Shown in pieces: positions 52,625 to 61,055 of a stretch of 64,000 nt of DNA. This DNA is from Anaerovibrio sp. JC8. GTDB lineage: Bacteria > Bacillota > Negativicutes > Selenomonadales > Selenomonadaceae. Position 1 is the stretch's first letter. Every line of letters starts with the position of its first letter. The stretch is from contig NZ_ANBM01000008.1 of the NCBI RefSeq assembly GCF_002100115.1, positions 1 to 64,000 on the forward strand, given 5' to 3'. The notes beneath the pieces were generated by a model. That model was not told where the DNA came from. It worked only from the letters and a program-made list of their open reading frames with translations, and made no database searches. The translations under genes were made by a program, and so were the position numbers.

Positions 52625-53881
52625 TTATCCTTCAACATAATGGCTAAAGCTTCCTATAACCAGCTGAGGAAATTCCTCCTTCAGCTCCTTGAGGAACCTT
52701 CTGGTGCCCACAAATTTTGTTTTCTGCTCCGGCATTATCTCCAAAAAGGCATCCGGATCAATATTAAGGTTCCGCACCTGTATCATCTGCACCGGCAGCT
52801 CCCTAAAGAAGTCCTTCCAAGCCGCCAGCTCCTCCTCCCGGTCGTTAAAGCCAGGGAAATACAGCATATTGAGGGACACATATATGCCATGGTCCAGGGC
52901 ATATCGAATGGAAGCCTTCACATCCTCCAGCTTGTAGTTGCTGCGGTAATAGGCATCGTAGCTCTCCGGAATGGCGCTGATAATGCTGACCCGCATGGTA
53001 TCGAGGCCCGCATCCACAATGCTCTTGATGCCCTCAGTATAACCGGCATTTGTATTAATATTAATCTGGCCCTTGTCTGTCTTGGAACGAATTATCTTAA
53101 TGCCGGCTGAAATATTCTTGGCCGCCAGTGACGGCTCTCCTTCACAGCCCTGTCCAAAGCTGATGATGCCCTCCGGGGCACTTTCCAGATGATAAATGCC
53201 CAGCTCCGCAATCTGCTCCGGGGTCGGGCGGAACTTTATCCGGCTCTGGGGTGACGGACAGCATTCTGCCGGCTGCAGGGAAATACAGCCAAAGCAGTTG
53301 GCGTTGCACACAGGGGAGGTAGGAATACCACACTCCCAACGGCGATAGAAAATATTTTCCGCCGTGCAGCAATGCCACTCCAGGGAGCAGTTGGCCAAGT
53401 GGTCAATGAGAGGATTATCCGGCAGGTCCTTCTTCACCTGTTTTACAAGACGCTTCAGATTCTTTGTATTATAATGCTCCGGGTCCCACTTATGATTTTC
53501 GTCGGTATAAATGGCCGCCCCGTAGAGCTGGTCCTTATAAACGCACACTGCAGTGTAACCATACAAAGGCAGGCGGCTGGCATCCTCCTCCAGCTGGAAG
53601 GCCGGCATCATGGTCCGGGTGTAGCCCGCCGGCAAAATGGCTGATACCGCATTTCCGGTCAGGGCCAGCACTTCCCCCTCCTGAGTCATGCCTATGGCCT
53701 GGCGTTCCGGCAGGAACATTAGGTCAGCACTCTCCGGCAGAGGAATCAGATCCTCCGGAGTCAGAGGGCGAATTTCATCCCCCTCACGGCCCATAGCAAG
53801 AATGCCCGGTGCATCAAAGATTTCCCCGTTTTCATCGGCGTACAGCGCAATTATCTGATCGGTATTTTTATTCTTTCCCAT
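52625..53881 (-). CDS. Radical SAM protein of unknown function
   Basis: A 418-residue protein. An N-terminal region of about 190 residues without recognised motifs precedes a radical SAM domain with the cluster motif PVCNANCFGC (CxxxCxxC) near 193-202. GQGCEGEP near 241 takes the place of the GGEP SAM motif, and a TIM-barrel-like region (VDAGLDTMRVSI, LNMLYFPGFNDREEE) follows. No SPASM cysteines are seen. Its start overlaps the pth stop by 14 bases. Substrate unknown. Confidence 0.82.
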   Translation of the reverse strand: MGKNKNTDQIIALYADENGEIFDAPGILAMGREGDEIRPLTPEDLIPLPESADLMFLPERQAIGMTQEGEVLALTGNAVSAILPAGYTRTMMPAFQLEEDASRLPLYGYTAVCVYKDQLYGAAIYTDENHKWDPEHYNTKNLKRLVKQVKKDLPDNPLIDHLANCSLEWHCCTAENIFYRRWECGIPTSPVCNANCFGCISLQPAECCPSPQSRIKFRPTPEQIAELGIYHLESAPEGIISFGQGCEGEPSLAAKNISAGIKIIRSKTDKGQININTNAGYTEGIKSIVDAGLDTMRVSIISAIPESYDAYYRSNYKLEDVKASIRYALDHGIYVSLNMLYFPGFNDREEELAAWKDFFRELPVQMIQVRNLNIDPDAFLEIMPEQKTKFVGTRRFLKELKEEFPQLVIGSFSHYVEG

Positions 53882-54545
53882 CTGCGGCCACCTTTTCTGC
53901 TACCTCATTATTATCTGTTGTATCTGCAGAAGCAGCTCCTTCATTGGACTGCTCCTTCCAATTCTTCTTTGGCTTCTTCTGTTTCTTCGGGTTGTATTTG
54001 TTCATGGCATTATCAATATCTTCATTTACCATACACTCAATGGCCGGAATAAGATACTGAATGGCCTCCTGAATCTTTGGCACTTCCTCCTCGGGGAAAT
54101 TGGCCAGTACATGGTTTACCACGGTCCAGCCCGGCAATGGACGTCCTATGCCAATACGGACCCGTCCAAAGTTTTCATCCCCCATATGGGCAAGGATGGA
54201 TTTAATGCCATTATGGCCGCCGTCACCGCCCTTTTTGCGGATGCGGATGGTGCCCGCCGGAATGTCCATATCATCATGGCAGACGATTAAATCCTCCGGC
54301 TCCAGCTTGTACCACCGCATAAGGGGGCCAATACATTCACCGCTGTTATTCATATAGGTCTGGGGCTTGACCAGCAGCACCTTTTCTGCACCGATACGGG
54401 CCTCTGCCACCAGTCCCTTTTCCTTTTCCTTCCAGCCATCAGCTCCCAGCTTCTCAGCCAGGGCATCCACCATCATCCAGCCCACATTATGGCGGTTTCT
54501 GGCATATTCTGCACCTGGATTACCCAATCCGGCGATTATTTTCAT
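53868..54545 (-). CDS. pth: Peptidyl-tRNA hydrolase Pth with charged C-terminal tail
   Basis: A 225-residue enzyme recycling peptidyl-tRNA. GLGNPGAEYARNRHNVGWMMVD is at 5-26 with the catalytic histidine in RHNVG. VCHDDMDIPAGTIRIRKKGGDGGHNGIKSI near 90-119 is conserved. The family is usually about 190 residues; here a tail from about 183 on (KKQKKPKKNWKE, then acidic/Ala-rich) is extra. AAGGAG before ATG at 54545 rejects the 8-codon upstream extension. Confidence 0.95.
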   Translation of the reverse strand: MKIIAGLGNPGAEYARNRHNVGWMMVDALAEKLGADGWKEKEKGLVAEARIGAEKVLLVKPQTYMNNSGECIGPLMRWYKLEPEDLIVCHDDMDIPAGTIRIRKKGGDGGHNGIKSILAHMGDENFGRVRIGIGRPLPGWTVVNHVLANFPEEEVPKIQEAIQYLIPAIECMVNEDIDNAMNKYNPKKQKKPKKNWKEQSNEGAASADTTDNNEVAEKVAADGKE

Positions 54546-54628
54546 GAACAAAATCTCCTTGTGTGACAATCTATTTTACGCAAATATATGTAGATTATAC
54601 ATTATTACGGCTGTTTTGGCTATTTTCC

Positions 54629-54647
54629 TTGACCACTGGCGTATAAT
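54629..54647 (+). promoter_or_regulatory. Probable lgt promoter region
   Basis: TTGACC, then ACTGGCG, then TATAATATAAT lie about 35 bases before the lgt start. TATAAT is a perfect -10, but TTGACC is only 7 bases upstream of it, too close for a classical -35. The wording resembles the TTGAA..A.TGCG.TATAAT block seen on the minus strand at 8669, 14474 and 63726. Confidence 0.5.
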
Positions 54648-54678
54648 ATAATTAGTCTGAATTTATTTGGAGGATAAT

Positions 54679-55467
54679 ATGCATCAGTATTTGTTTTATA
54701 TAGGTGATTTCCCCGTGCGGGCCTACGGGCTTGTACTCAGTCTCAGCATCATTCTGGCCACTGGAGTAGGATACTTTCTGGCCAGGCAGGACGGCCGCTA
54801 TCACAGCCATGTGGTGGATCTGGGCATTTACTGCGGTTTAAGCGGTCTTTTGGGTGCCCGCCTCTGGGATGTATTTTTTTTCGACTGGGAATATTACAGC
54901 CAGCATCTTACGGAAATATTGAACGTATGGCAGGGCGGCATGGCCATTCAGGGGGGCATTGTGCTGGGAGTTACCACCGGCATATTGTATTGCCGCCGTC
55001 ACAACATAGATATTCTGGCCATGATGGACATTGCCGCACCGGCTATTGTCTTCGGTCAGGGCCTGGGACGCTGTGCCAATTTGCTGAACGGTGATGCCTT
55101 TGGGGCACCAACGGGGGGAGACTTTGGTATTCTCTATCCGGCCACTACCCTTGCCCATCACACTTATGGCAATCAGCCCCTATGGCCGGCAGAAATCTGG
55201 GAGGGACAGCTGGACTTCGTAATTTTTGCCCTGCTCCTGCTGTTCCGTGCCTTTCCTCACGCAAAGGGACAGGCCTTCTCCCTTTACGTTATGCTTTACT
55301 GTCTGGTAAGATTTGGCCTGGAATTTCTCCGGGGGGACTATGCAAATCCGGTGCTGTGGGCCTTTACCTCCGCCCAGATGACCAGTATTGTAGGCTTTAC
55401 CATTGCCCTTATCTGTTTTCTTGCATTGCATGTCAAGGGAAAAAGGGACACCGAAAATAAGGCTTAA
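54679..55467 (+). CDS. lgt: Prolipoprotein diacylglyceryl transferase Lgt
   Basis: A 262-residue membrane enzyme that adds diacylglycerol to the lipobox cysteine of prelipoproteins. About seven membrane helices are predicted. The signature GQGLGRCANLLNGDAFG near 114-130 has NGD where NGE is usual, and WQGGMAIQGGIVLG near 85-98 replaces the common HGGMRxRGG wording. GGAGG before ATG at 54679 decides the start over an upstream TTG. Confidence 0.94.
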   Translation: MHQYLFYIGDFPVRAYGLVLSLSIILATGVGYFLARQDGRYHSHVVDLGIYCGLSGLLGARLWDVFFFDWEYYSQHLTEILNVWQGGMAIQGGIVLGVTTGILYCRRHNIDILAMMDIAAPAIVFGQGLGRCANLLNGDAFGAPTGGDFGILYPATTLAHHTYGNQPLWPAEIWEGQLDFVIFALLLLFRAFPHAKGQAFSLYVMLYCLVRFGLEFLRGDYANPVLWAFTSAQMTSIVGFTIALICFLALHVKGKRDTENKA

Positions 55468-55491
55468 ACTATAACTATTCTTTACAATTTC

Positions 55492-55520
55492 TTTACTATA
55501 AAAGTCAACTATTGTATAAT
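55492..55520 (+). promoter_or_regulatory. Promoter of the AdoMet-decarboxylase-like gene
   Basis: TTTACT (55492-55497), a 17-base spacer and TATAAT (55515-55520) lie 37 bases before the chosen TTG start, indicating expression independent of lgt. Confidence 0.72.
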
Positions 55521-55556
55521 TATGTAGATAAATATGTTTCGAAAGGGGTATTTTAC

Positions 55557-56024
55557 TTGAGTATAATCGCCCGTCACCTTACAGTTGACATGTACAAGTG
55601 CAAAAATTCCTGCTTTGATGATGTGCAGGCCTTACAGGCTACATTAAAAACCCTGCTGATGGAAAGCAATCTTGATATTCTGTCCTCCAGCAGCCAGATT
55701 ATGTCAGATGACCATATTGCCATTGTTCTGCTTTTTGACGAGGGCCATATTACGGTTCACGCCTTCCCGGACCTCCAGTATGTTTCCGCAGATGCCTTTA
55801 TCTGTGAGGAGGATGCTGCTCCTGAGGAAATTTTCAGCTCCATCAGAAAGCTGTTTAAGCCGGAAAAGACCAAGACCACTATCCTGAAGCGTGGTGACTT
55901 TGGCACCAATACAGATATGAAGCCAAAGACCAAGACCAAGGTTGCGCCTCTCCGCCGTATTCATAACACCGGCAGCAAGGTCATCAACATGCTGAAGAAC
56001 AAGGACAGCAATAAAGACGATTAA
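55557..56024 (+). CDS. S-adenosylmethionine decarboxylase homologue lacking the pyruvoyl serine
   Basis: A 155-residue protein collinear with bacterial class 1b AdoMet decarboxylase (SpeH/SpeD). ARHLTVDMYKC is at 5-15, then DEGHITVHAFPD (61-72) and SADAFICEED (77-86). Compared from memory with the Thermotoga enzyme, Glu62, His68 and Cys83 are kept, but the self-cleaving Ser63 is Gly63 (codon GGC at 55743). Without it no pyruvoyl cofactor can form. A basic C-terminal tail (about 113-155) is extra. The TTG start has AAAGGGG eight bases upstream. No spermidine synthase is nearby. Role unknown; possibly a pseudoenzyme. Confidence 0.82.
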   Translation: MSIIARHLTVDMYKCKNSCFDDVQALQATLKTLLMESNLDILSSSSQIMSDDHIAIVLLFDEGHITVHAFPDLQYVSADAFICEEDAAPEEIFSSIRKLFKPEKTKTTILKRGDFGTNTDMKPKTKTKVAPLRRIHNTGSKVINMLKNKDSNKDD

Positions 56025-56030
56025 TTGATA

Positions 56031-56058
56031 AAAACTCCTGATTCTCAGGAGTTTTTTT
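56031..56058 (+). terminator. Terminator after the AdoMet-decarboxylase-like gene
   Basis: Stem AAAACTCCTGA/TCAGGAGTTTT with a 3-base loop is followed by TTT on the plus strand. Being nearly symmetric it may also act on the minus strand. Confidence 0.88.
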
Positions 56059-56166
56059 GTGCCCTTTTTCATGTATACATTAAAACATAAGACAAATCAC
56101 TAAACAAAATTGTCTTTTGAAGGTATAATAGTCTTTGTCATGTACTCTGTATCATAGGAGGTATTT

Positions 56167-57009
56167 ATGGAGAAACCACGTCTGGGACATATTCACTTTC
56201 TGAATGTCCTGCCTATAACCTACAGCCTGACCCAGTGTGGCTACGGTGAAGGCATCGACATCAAGGGCGGTGTCCCATCTGTTATGAATAACGACCTTAT
56301 AAACAACAGGCTGGATGCCAGTGAGGTATCCTCCATTGTTTATGCCAAAAACTTTGATAATCTTCTTATCCTGCCGGATCTGTGTGTCCGGGCTGACGGT
56401 CCTGTACGCAGCATTATTCTGGTATCCAAAAAGCCTATTGAGGATATTAACCAGGACAGAATCGCACTGACTGCCCAATCAGCCACTTCCCACGCTCTGG
56501 TAAAGATTGTACTCAATAAATCCTATGATGCCGCCCCGGAATACTGTGTGCGCCATCTCTCCCCGGACAAGCCGGTGCCTGATGACTGCACCGCAGCTCT
56601 CTTTATAGGTGACGATGCCCTAGACGTGTATCACCATAAGGACAAGGCAAGGTTCCATTATTACGATATGGGTGTTGAATGGAAAAAGCTCACAGGCCGC
56701 TGCATGGTATATGCCGTGTGGGCAGTACACAAGGATTTTGCCAAGGACCACCCGGAGGCCCTCCAGCTCCTCTATGACCGTCTGTACAAGGGGCTCCGTC
56801 ACGGCTACGCCCATAAGATTGACGCCATCAATTCAATTTTGGAGGACAAGCCATTTTCCTTCCAGCAGCTGGATGAATATCTGGAGGTCATCAAGTGGAA
56901 TCTCACGGAGGAATATCTGGACAATCTCATGGTATTCTACAAATATGCCCATGAGCTGGGCCTTATCCCCCGCCTGCCAAAGCTGAAGCTGGCAGAGGTA
57001 GAACGATAA
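56167..57009 (+). CDS. mqnA: Chorismate dehydratase MqnA (futalosine menaquinone pathway)
   Basis: A 280-residue periplasmic-binding-protein-fold enzyme that dehydrates chorismate to 3-[(1-carboxyvinyl)oxy]benzoate. The N-terminus RLGHIHFLNVLPITYSL, GVPSVMNNDLINNRLDASEVSSI near 35-57, and FIGDDALDVYHH near 155 are family-typical. GGAGG precedes the ATG. Other mqn genes are not in the window, so the rest of the pathway must lie elsewhere or be absent. Confidence 0.92.
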   Translation: MEKPRLGHIHFLNVLPITYSLTQCGYGEGIDIKGGVPSVMNNDLINNRLDASEVSSIVYAKNFDNLLILPDLCVRADGPVRSIILVSKKPIEDINQDRIALTAQSATSHALVKIVLNKSYDAAPEYCVRHLSPDKPVPDDCTAALFIGDDALDVYHHKDKARFHYYDMGVEWKKLTGRCMVYAVWAVHKDFAKDHPEALQLLYDRLYKGLRHGYAHKIDAINSILEDKPFSFQQLDEYLEVIKWNLTEEYLDNLMVFYKYAHELGLIPRLPKLKLAEVER

Positions 57010-57034
57010 TAAGCATAATAAATCTTTACAGCAA

Positions 57035-57060
57035 AAAGGACAGCCCGCGGGCTGTCCTTT
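57035..57060. terminator. Bidirectional terminator between mqnA and the secreted-protein gene
   Basis: A 26-base perfect palindrome (arms AAAGGACAGCCCG/CGGGCTGTCCTTT) with T-rich flanks on the plus side, between two convergent genes. Confidence 0.85.
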
Positions 57061-57099
57061 CTTATTTCCTATTGGCAGGGCCAAGTCCCCATTGCCTTG

Positions 57100-57846
57100 T
57101 TAATTCACGTAGTTAAGCTGCAGCATTACAGCCTGAGGATAGTATTTAAAGTTCATGGACTGTCCATACCCCATATCTACAATATCCCCCGGAGCCGGTG
57201 TAAAGGACCAGCCATAAATGGCGGAGTATTTATAAAGTGGGGAATCAGCATTCAATACGCTTATATCAAATGCAGAGGAAGCACCCTTTAGCAGAATAAG
57301 GCGGTCAGCGGTAAAGGTAACAGGATCAAAGGTTACTACCAGACCGATATTCGGATAATACCAGCTTTCATCACTGACACCACACAAAGCCTTGGTAGCG
57401 GATGCATCCAGCAGCTGGGCCGCACCATACCTGTTTTCCACCTCAGGCTCTGTCATATCAAGGTGAAGACCACCCACAGATTCCACATATTGTGGATCAC
57501 CGGTGTAAGGAACCAGCGTCACATAATTGCCCAATTTTATGGATTTCTTTCCAGCAGTGGTATCCCAAAATACGTTGACATAATTTACACCCATCTTGCC
57601 AATAACGGTTATGGTGGCACTGCCGTTTAAATTGTCCCCTACCAAATTATTTACCTCAGACACCCGGATGCCATTCATAATATTGTCATCCCCAAAAACA
57701 ACCTTACGATGTCCATCCTGGTCACACCAGACGCCCTTGACAGCTGCGTAAAACCTGTTCATCGGGGCCATGGGATTTTGGGCAAAGGCCATTGAACAGC
57801 TGAGCAGCACTGCTAAAGACAACAATATTGACACAAATCTTCTCAT
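57100..57846 (-). CDS. Secreted protein of unknown function
   Basis: A 248-residue protein with a clear signal peptide (1-22, RRFVSILLSLAVLLSCSMAFA, cleavage after AFA; the cysteine at 17 is not in a lipobox context). No family is recognised with certainty. The stretch LHLDMTEPEVENRYG near 127-141, followed by SWYYPNIGLVVTFD near 160-173, recalls the BamE/SmpA-like repeat (short helix, then a strand pair), seen in many small envelope proteins. Two cysteines (about 41 and 155) could pair. It is monocistronic, bounded by terminators. Confidence 0.7.
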   Translation of the reverse strand: MRRFVSILLSLAVLLSCSMAFAQNPMAPMNRFYAAVKGVWCDQDGHRKVVFGDDNIMNGIRVSEVNNLVGDNLNGSATITVIGKMGVNYVNVFWDTTAGKKSIKLGNYVTLVPYTGDPQYVESVGGLHLDMTEPEVENRYGAAQLLDASATKALCGVSDESWYYPNIGLVVTFDPVTFTADRLILLKGASSAFDISVLNADSPLYKYSAIYGWSFTPAPGDIVDMGYGQSMNFKYYPQAVMLQLNYVN

Positions 57847-57937
57847 AAAAGGACCTCCTTATAACATTTTTTACTGCCTCATTTTCATAAATGCATGTAT
57901 TTTACTTCGATATAAGCAGCCCTTTTTCCTGCCGAAA

Positions 57938-57975
57938 TAAAAAAACATAAGCCGGATTGTCTAATCCAGCTTATG
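57938..57975 (-). terminator. Terminator after the RND pump operon
   Basis: Stem CATAAGC-x-GGATT/AATCC-x-GCTTATG with one mismatch and a 4-base loop, followed by TTTTTTTATTT on the minus strand. It lies 30 bases beyond the RND gene stop. Confidence 0.9.
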
Positions 57976-58004
57976 GAAACACTGCATTCGTGGGTGTATT
58001 AATA

Positions 58005-61000
58005 TTATTCGGCCAACGGGACCCTCTTTGCTTTACGGCTGGTAATAAAGGCATACACCACCGGCACCACAATAAGGGTCAATATAGTTGAGGTAATAAT
58101 ACCACCGATAACCACATAAGCCATGGGACTGCGCATTTCAGCACCCGGGCCCAGCCCCAGGGCTATTGGCAGCATACCGAATATCATGGCCATGCTGGTC
58201 ATCAAAATTGGCCGCAGACGGGTCTTGCCAGCCATTACCAGTGCCTCATTGCAGGCTACGCCTTGAGCCATCTGCTGCTTGGCAAAATCAATAAGAAGAA
58301 TAGCGTTTTTGGTAACCAGGCCCATGAGCATCATAATACCGATAAAGGAAATCAGGCTCAGCTCACTGCCGGTAACAAATAGGGCCACCAATGCACCAAT
58401 AACTGCCAAAGGCAGAGAAAACATAATGGCAAAAGGCTCCAAATAGCTTTCGAACTGGGCAGCCATAATCATAAATATAAAGGCCACAGCCAGAAGAATA
58501 GCTGTCCGGAAGCTGCTGAAGGATTCATCCATATCAGCAGTTGCTCCTGCCCCGCCCAGGGATACCCCTGCCGGCAGTTCGGTTACAATTGGGCTGTTAT
58601 AAATTTCATCATTGACATCACCCAAGGACGAACCATTGATATTGGCAGAGAGACGAATTTCCTTCATACGGTCATAGCGCCTAATATCACTGGCAGTGGT
58701 GGTGTAATCCCACTTGGCCACCTGGGACAGGGGCACCAGCATATTGCGGTCTCCCACCATTTTTTCGCTGGGAACAAATATCTTATGGAGCATATCCGTC
58801 CGACTGCGGCTGGCATCATTAAGCTGCAGCCGAATATCCACCCGGTCATCACCATCACTGAATTTTCCTATAACCTTGCCCTCCAGCATGGTCTGAATGG
58901 TGCTGCCCACCTTTTCTGTGGATACTCCCAGATCACCGGCCTGTGCTTCCCGCATGGTCAGATTCAGATTTGGCAGACCGGCATTATAGGTAGAGCTTAC
59001 ATCCATAAGCTCCGGCTTTTCCTCCATATATTTTTGGATTTTCTCCGCTGCCTTGGCCATATCCTCCATATTTTCACCAGTTATGGACACGGCCACCGGC
59101 TTTTCATAATCCTCGATAAAATCTGCCTTAACCCCCGGAATTTTATTCCAACGGCTGCGGACCTCGGCAATTACATCCTTCTGGCTGCGGCTGCGCTCCT
59201 TTTTCGGCTTCAGCTTAATAAAATAATTCTGCTGATGGTTGGAGCTGCTGACATAGATATGGGCAATTTCAGGGATATCCTGTATCGCCGCCGTAAGCTG
59301 GCGGGTCTGCTCATCTACGGCCTGGGGGCTGTCGCTGCCGGCACTTTGCACCGTGGCCGTAAACTGGGCCTGATCAGTTGATGGCATAAAGGTAGAACCC
59401 AAAAATGGAATCAACAGCAAGCTCAATAACAAAACTCCCCCTGCCGCCGCCAAAGTACGTTTCTTGTATTTTGCCAGCACCCTGGCGAGAAACTCACCAT
59501 AGACGTTGGTCATGCGGGCAAACCATATCTGCCAGCCCCGCCACCTGGTACGGATAAGAGCAGGCATTTTCGCCTCACCTACCGGCAGATAATGGGCTGC
59601 CATCATAGGCGTCAGCGTAAAGGAAACAAACAGGGATACCAGCATGGCGAAGGCAATGGACAATCCAAATTCCTTTACGTATTCGCCAGTCATGCCGGAC
59701 ATTATCCCCACCGGAACAAAAACTGCCACCACAGTAAAGGTGGTAGCCATAACCGCCAGGCTGATTTCCTTGGTGCCCTCTGCCGCTGCGGTCAGGGGAT
59801 CCTTGCCCATACGACGGTGACGGATAATATTCTCAATGACCACTATGGCATCATCTATCAACAAGCCTACTGACAGGGACAGGCCCAACAGCGACATGGT
59901 ATTTATGGAAAATCCCGCCAGCTTCATAAAGAAAAAGGTGGACACTATGGACACCGGGATAGCCAGAGCGGAAATAAGGGTGCTTTGCCAGTCTCCCAAA
60001 AACCACAAAACGATAATAACCGCAAAGATACCACCCACCAGCAAATCAAACCATACCTCATGGATAGAGTCGGAAATACGGGCTGCATCATCCCGCACCA
60101 GATTTATCTTCATCCCCTTGGGAATCTGGTCCTGAATGGCTTCCATTTCCTTTTTGACGGCAGTGGCCACCTGAACGGCATTGGCCCCGGACTGCTTGCC
60201 GATTTCAATACCCAGGGCCTGCTCGCCGTCATAACGGGCAGTGGTATCTGCCTCCTTTATATAATCCTTTACAATACCCACCTGGTGAAAATATATGGGA
60301 ACATTATTTCTTTTTCCCAGCACCACCTGATTAAACTCATTAATATTGGTAAAATTGCCGGCGGTACGGACTGACAGCTCCTGCTGGTCCGTTTTAATCT
60401 TGCCGGCTGGAATATCATTATTGGCCTGGGTCAGCCTGTTGTTTATATCGCTGATGGACAAGCCAAACATGTTCAACTTGTCCTGATCCAGCAGCAGCTT
60501 TATTTCCCGCTTTTCCTCACCCGTAACAGTGAATTTGCCCACGCCATTAATTTTCTGGAGGCGAGGCTTCAGCACATCCTCAATAAAGATACTGGCTTCC
60601 CGCCGACTGACGCCTTCATCCATGGTAATGGCATAGGAAACCACTGCCGCCGCATTTTCATCATAGCGTGAAATAACAGGCTCCTTGACTCCAGTGGGCA
60701 GCTCCTCACGGACGGCTCCCACCTTGTCCCGAATCTCCTGAGTCGCCGTGGCTGCATCAACACCTATATTAAATTCCACATTTATCTCGGCACTGCCGGC
60801 CCGGGATACGGAGGTAATATGCTTCACTCCACGGGCCTCGCCAATGGCCTCCTCAATTCTTTTGGTAACCTGGGCATCCACCTGCTCCGGCTGGGCTCCG
60901 TCATAGGTTACTGACACATTGACAAAGGGAGTATTAGTCTCAGGATTTTCATTGATACTCATCTGAAAATAACCTACGATTCCCAATATAACCAATGCAA

Positions 61001-61055
61001 CCAGCGTAACAGTAGCAAATACGGGACGCTTTATGCTGATTTCCGACAGATTCAT
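58005..61055 (-). CDS. RND multidrug efflux transporter (AcrB/MexB type)
   Basis: A 1016-residue inner-membrane proton antiporter with the HAE1 plan: 12 membrane helices in two halves and two large periplasmic loops. The N-terminus is typical (MNLSEISIKRPVFATVTLVALVILG type), and the proton-relay aspartates lie in LSVGLLIDDAIVVIEN near 400. Its start overlaps the membrane-fusion gene by 4 bases. An outer-membrane TolC partner is not in the window. Substrate range unknown. Confidence 0.94.
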   Translation of the reverse strand: MNLSEISIKRPVFATVTLVALVILGIVGYFQMSINENPETNTPFVNVSVTYDGAQPEQVDAQVTKRIEEAIGEARGVKHITSVSRAGSAEINVEFNIGVDAATATQEIRDKVGAVREELPTGVKEPVISRYDENAAAVVSYAITMDEGVSRREASIFIEDVLKPRLQKINGVGKFTVTGEEKREIKLLLDQDKLNMFGLSISDINNRLTQANNDIPAGKIKTDQQELSVRTAGNFTNINEFNQVVLGKRNNVPIYFHQVGIVKDYIKEADTTARYDGEQALGIEIGKQSGANAVQVATAVKKEMEAIQDQIPKGMKINLVRDDAARISDSIHEVWFDLLVGGIFAVIIVLWFLGDWQSTLISALAIPVSIVSTFFFMKLAGFSINTMSLLGLSLSVGLLIDDAIVVIENIIRHRRMGKDPLTAAAEGTKEISLAVMATTFTVVAVFVPVGIMSGMTGEYVKEFGLSIAFAMLVSLFVSFTLTPMMAAHYLPVGEAKMPALIRTRWRGWQIWFARMTNVYGEFLARVLAKYKKRTLAAAGGVLLLSLLLIPFLGSTFMPSTDQAQFTATVQSAGSDSPQAVDEQTRQLTAAIQDIPEIAHIYVSSSNHQQNYFIKLKPKKERSRSQKDVIAEVRSRWNKIPGVKADFIEDYEKPVAVSITGENMEDMAKAAEKIQKYMEEKPELMDVSSTYNAGLPNLNLTMREAQAGDLGVSTEKVGSTIQTMLEGKVIGKFSDGDDRVDIRLQLNDASRSRTDMLHKIFVPSEKMVGDRNMLVPLSQVAKWDYTTTASDIRRYDRMKEIRLSANINGSSLGDVNDEIYNSPIVTELPAGVSLGGAGATADMDESFSSFRTAILLAVAFIFMIMAAQFESYLEPFAIMFSLPLAVIGALVALFVTGSELSLISFIGIMMLMGLVTKNAILLIDFAKQQMAQGVACNEALVMAGKTRLRPILMTSMAMIFGMLPIALGLGPGAEMRSPMAYVVIGGIITSTILTLIVVPVVYAFITSRKAKRVPLAE

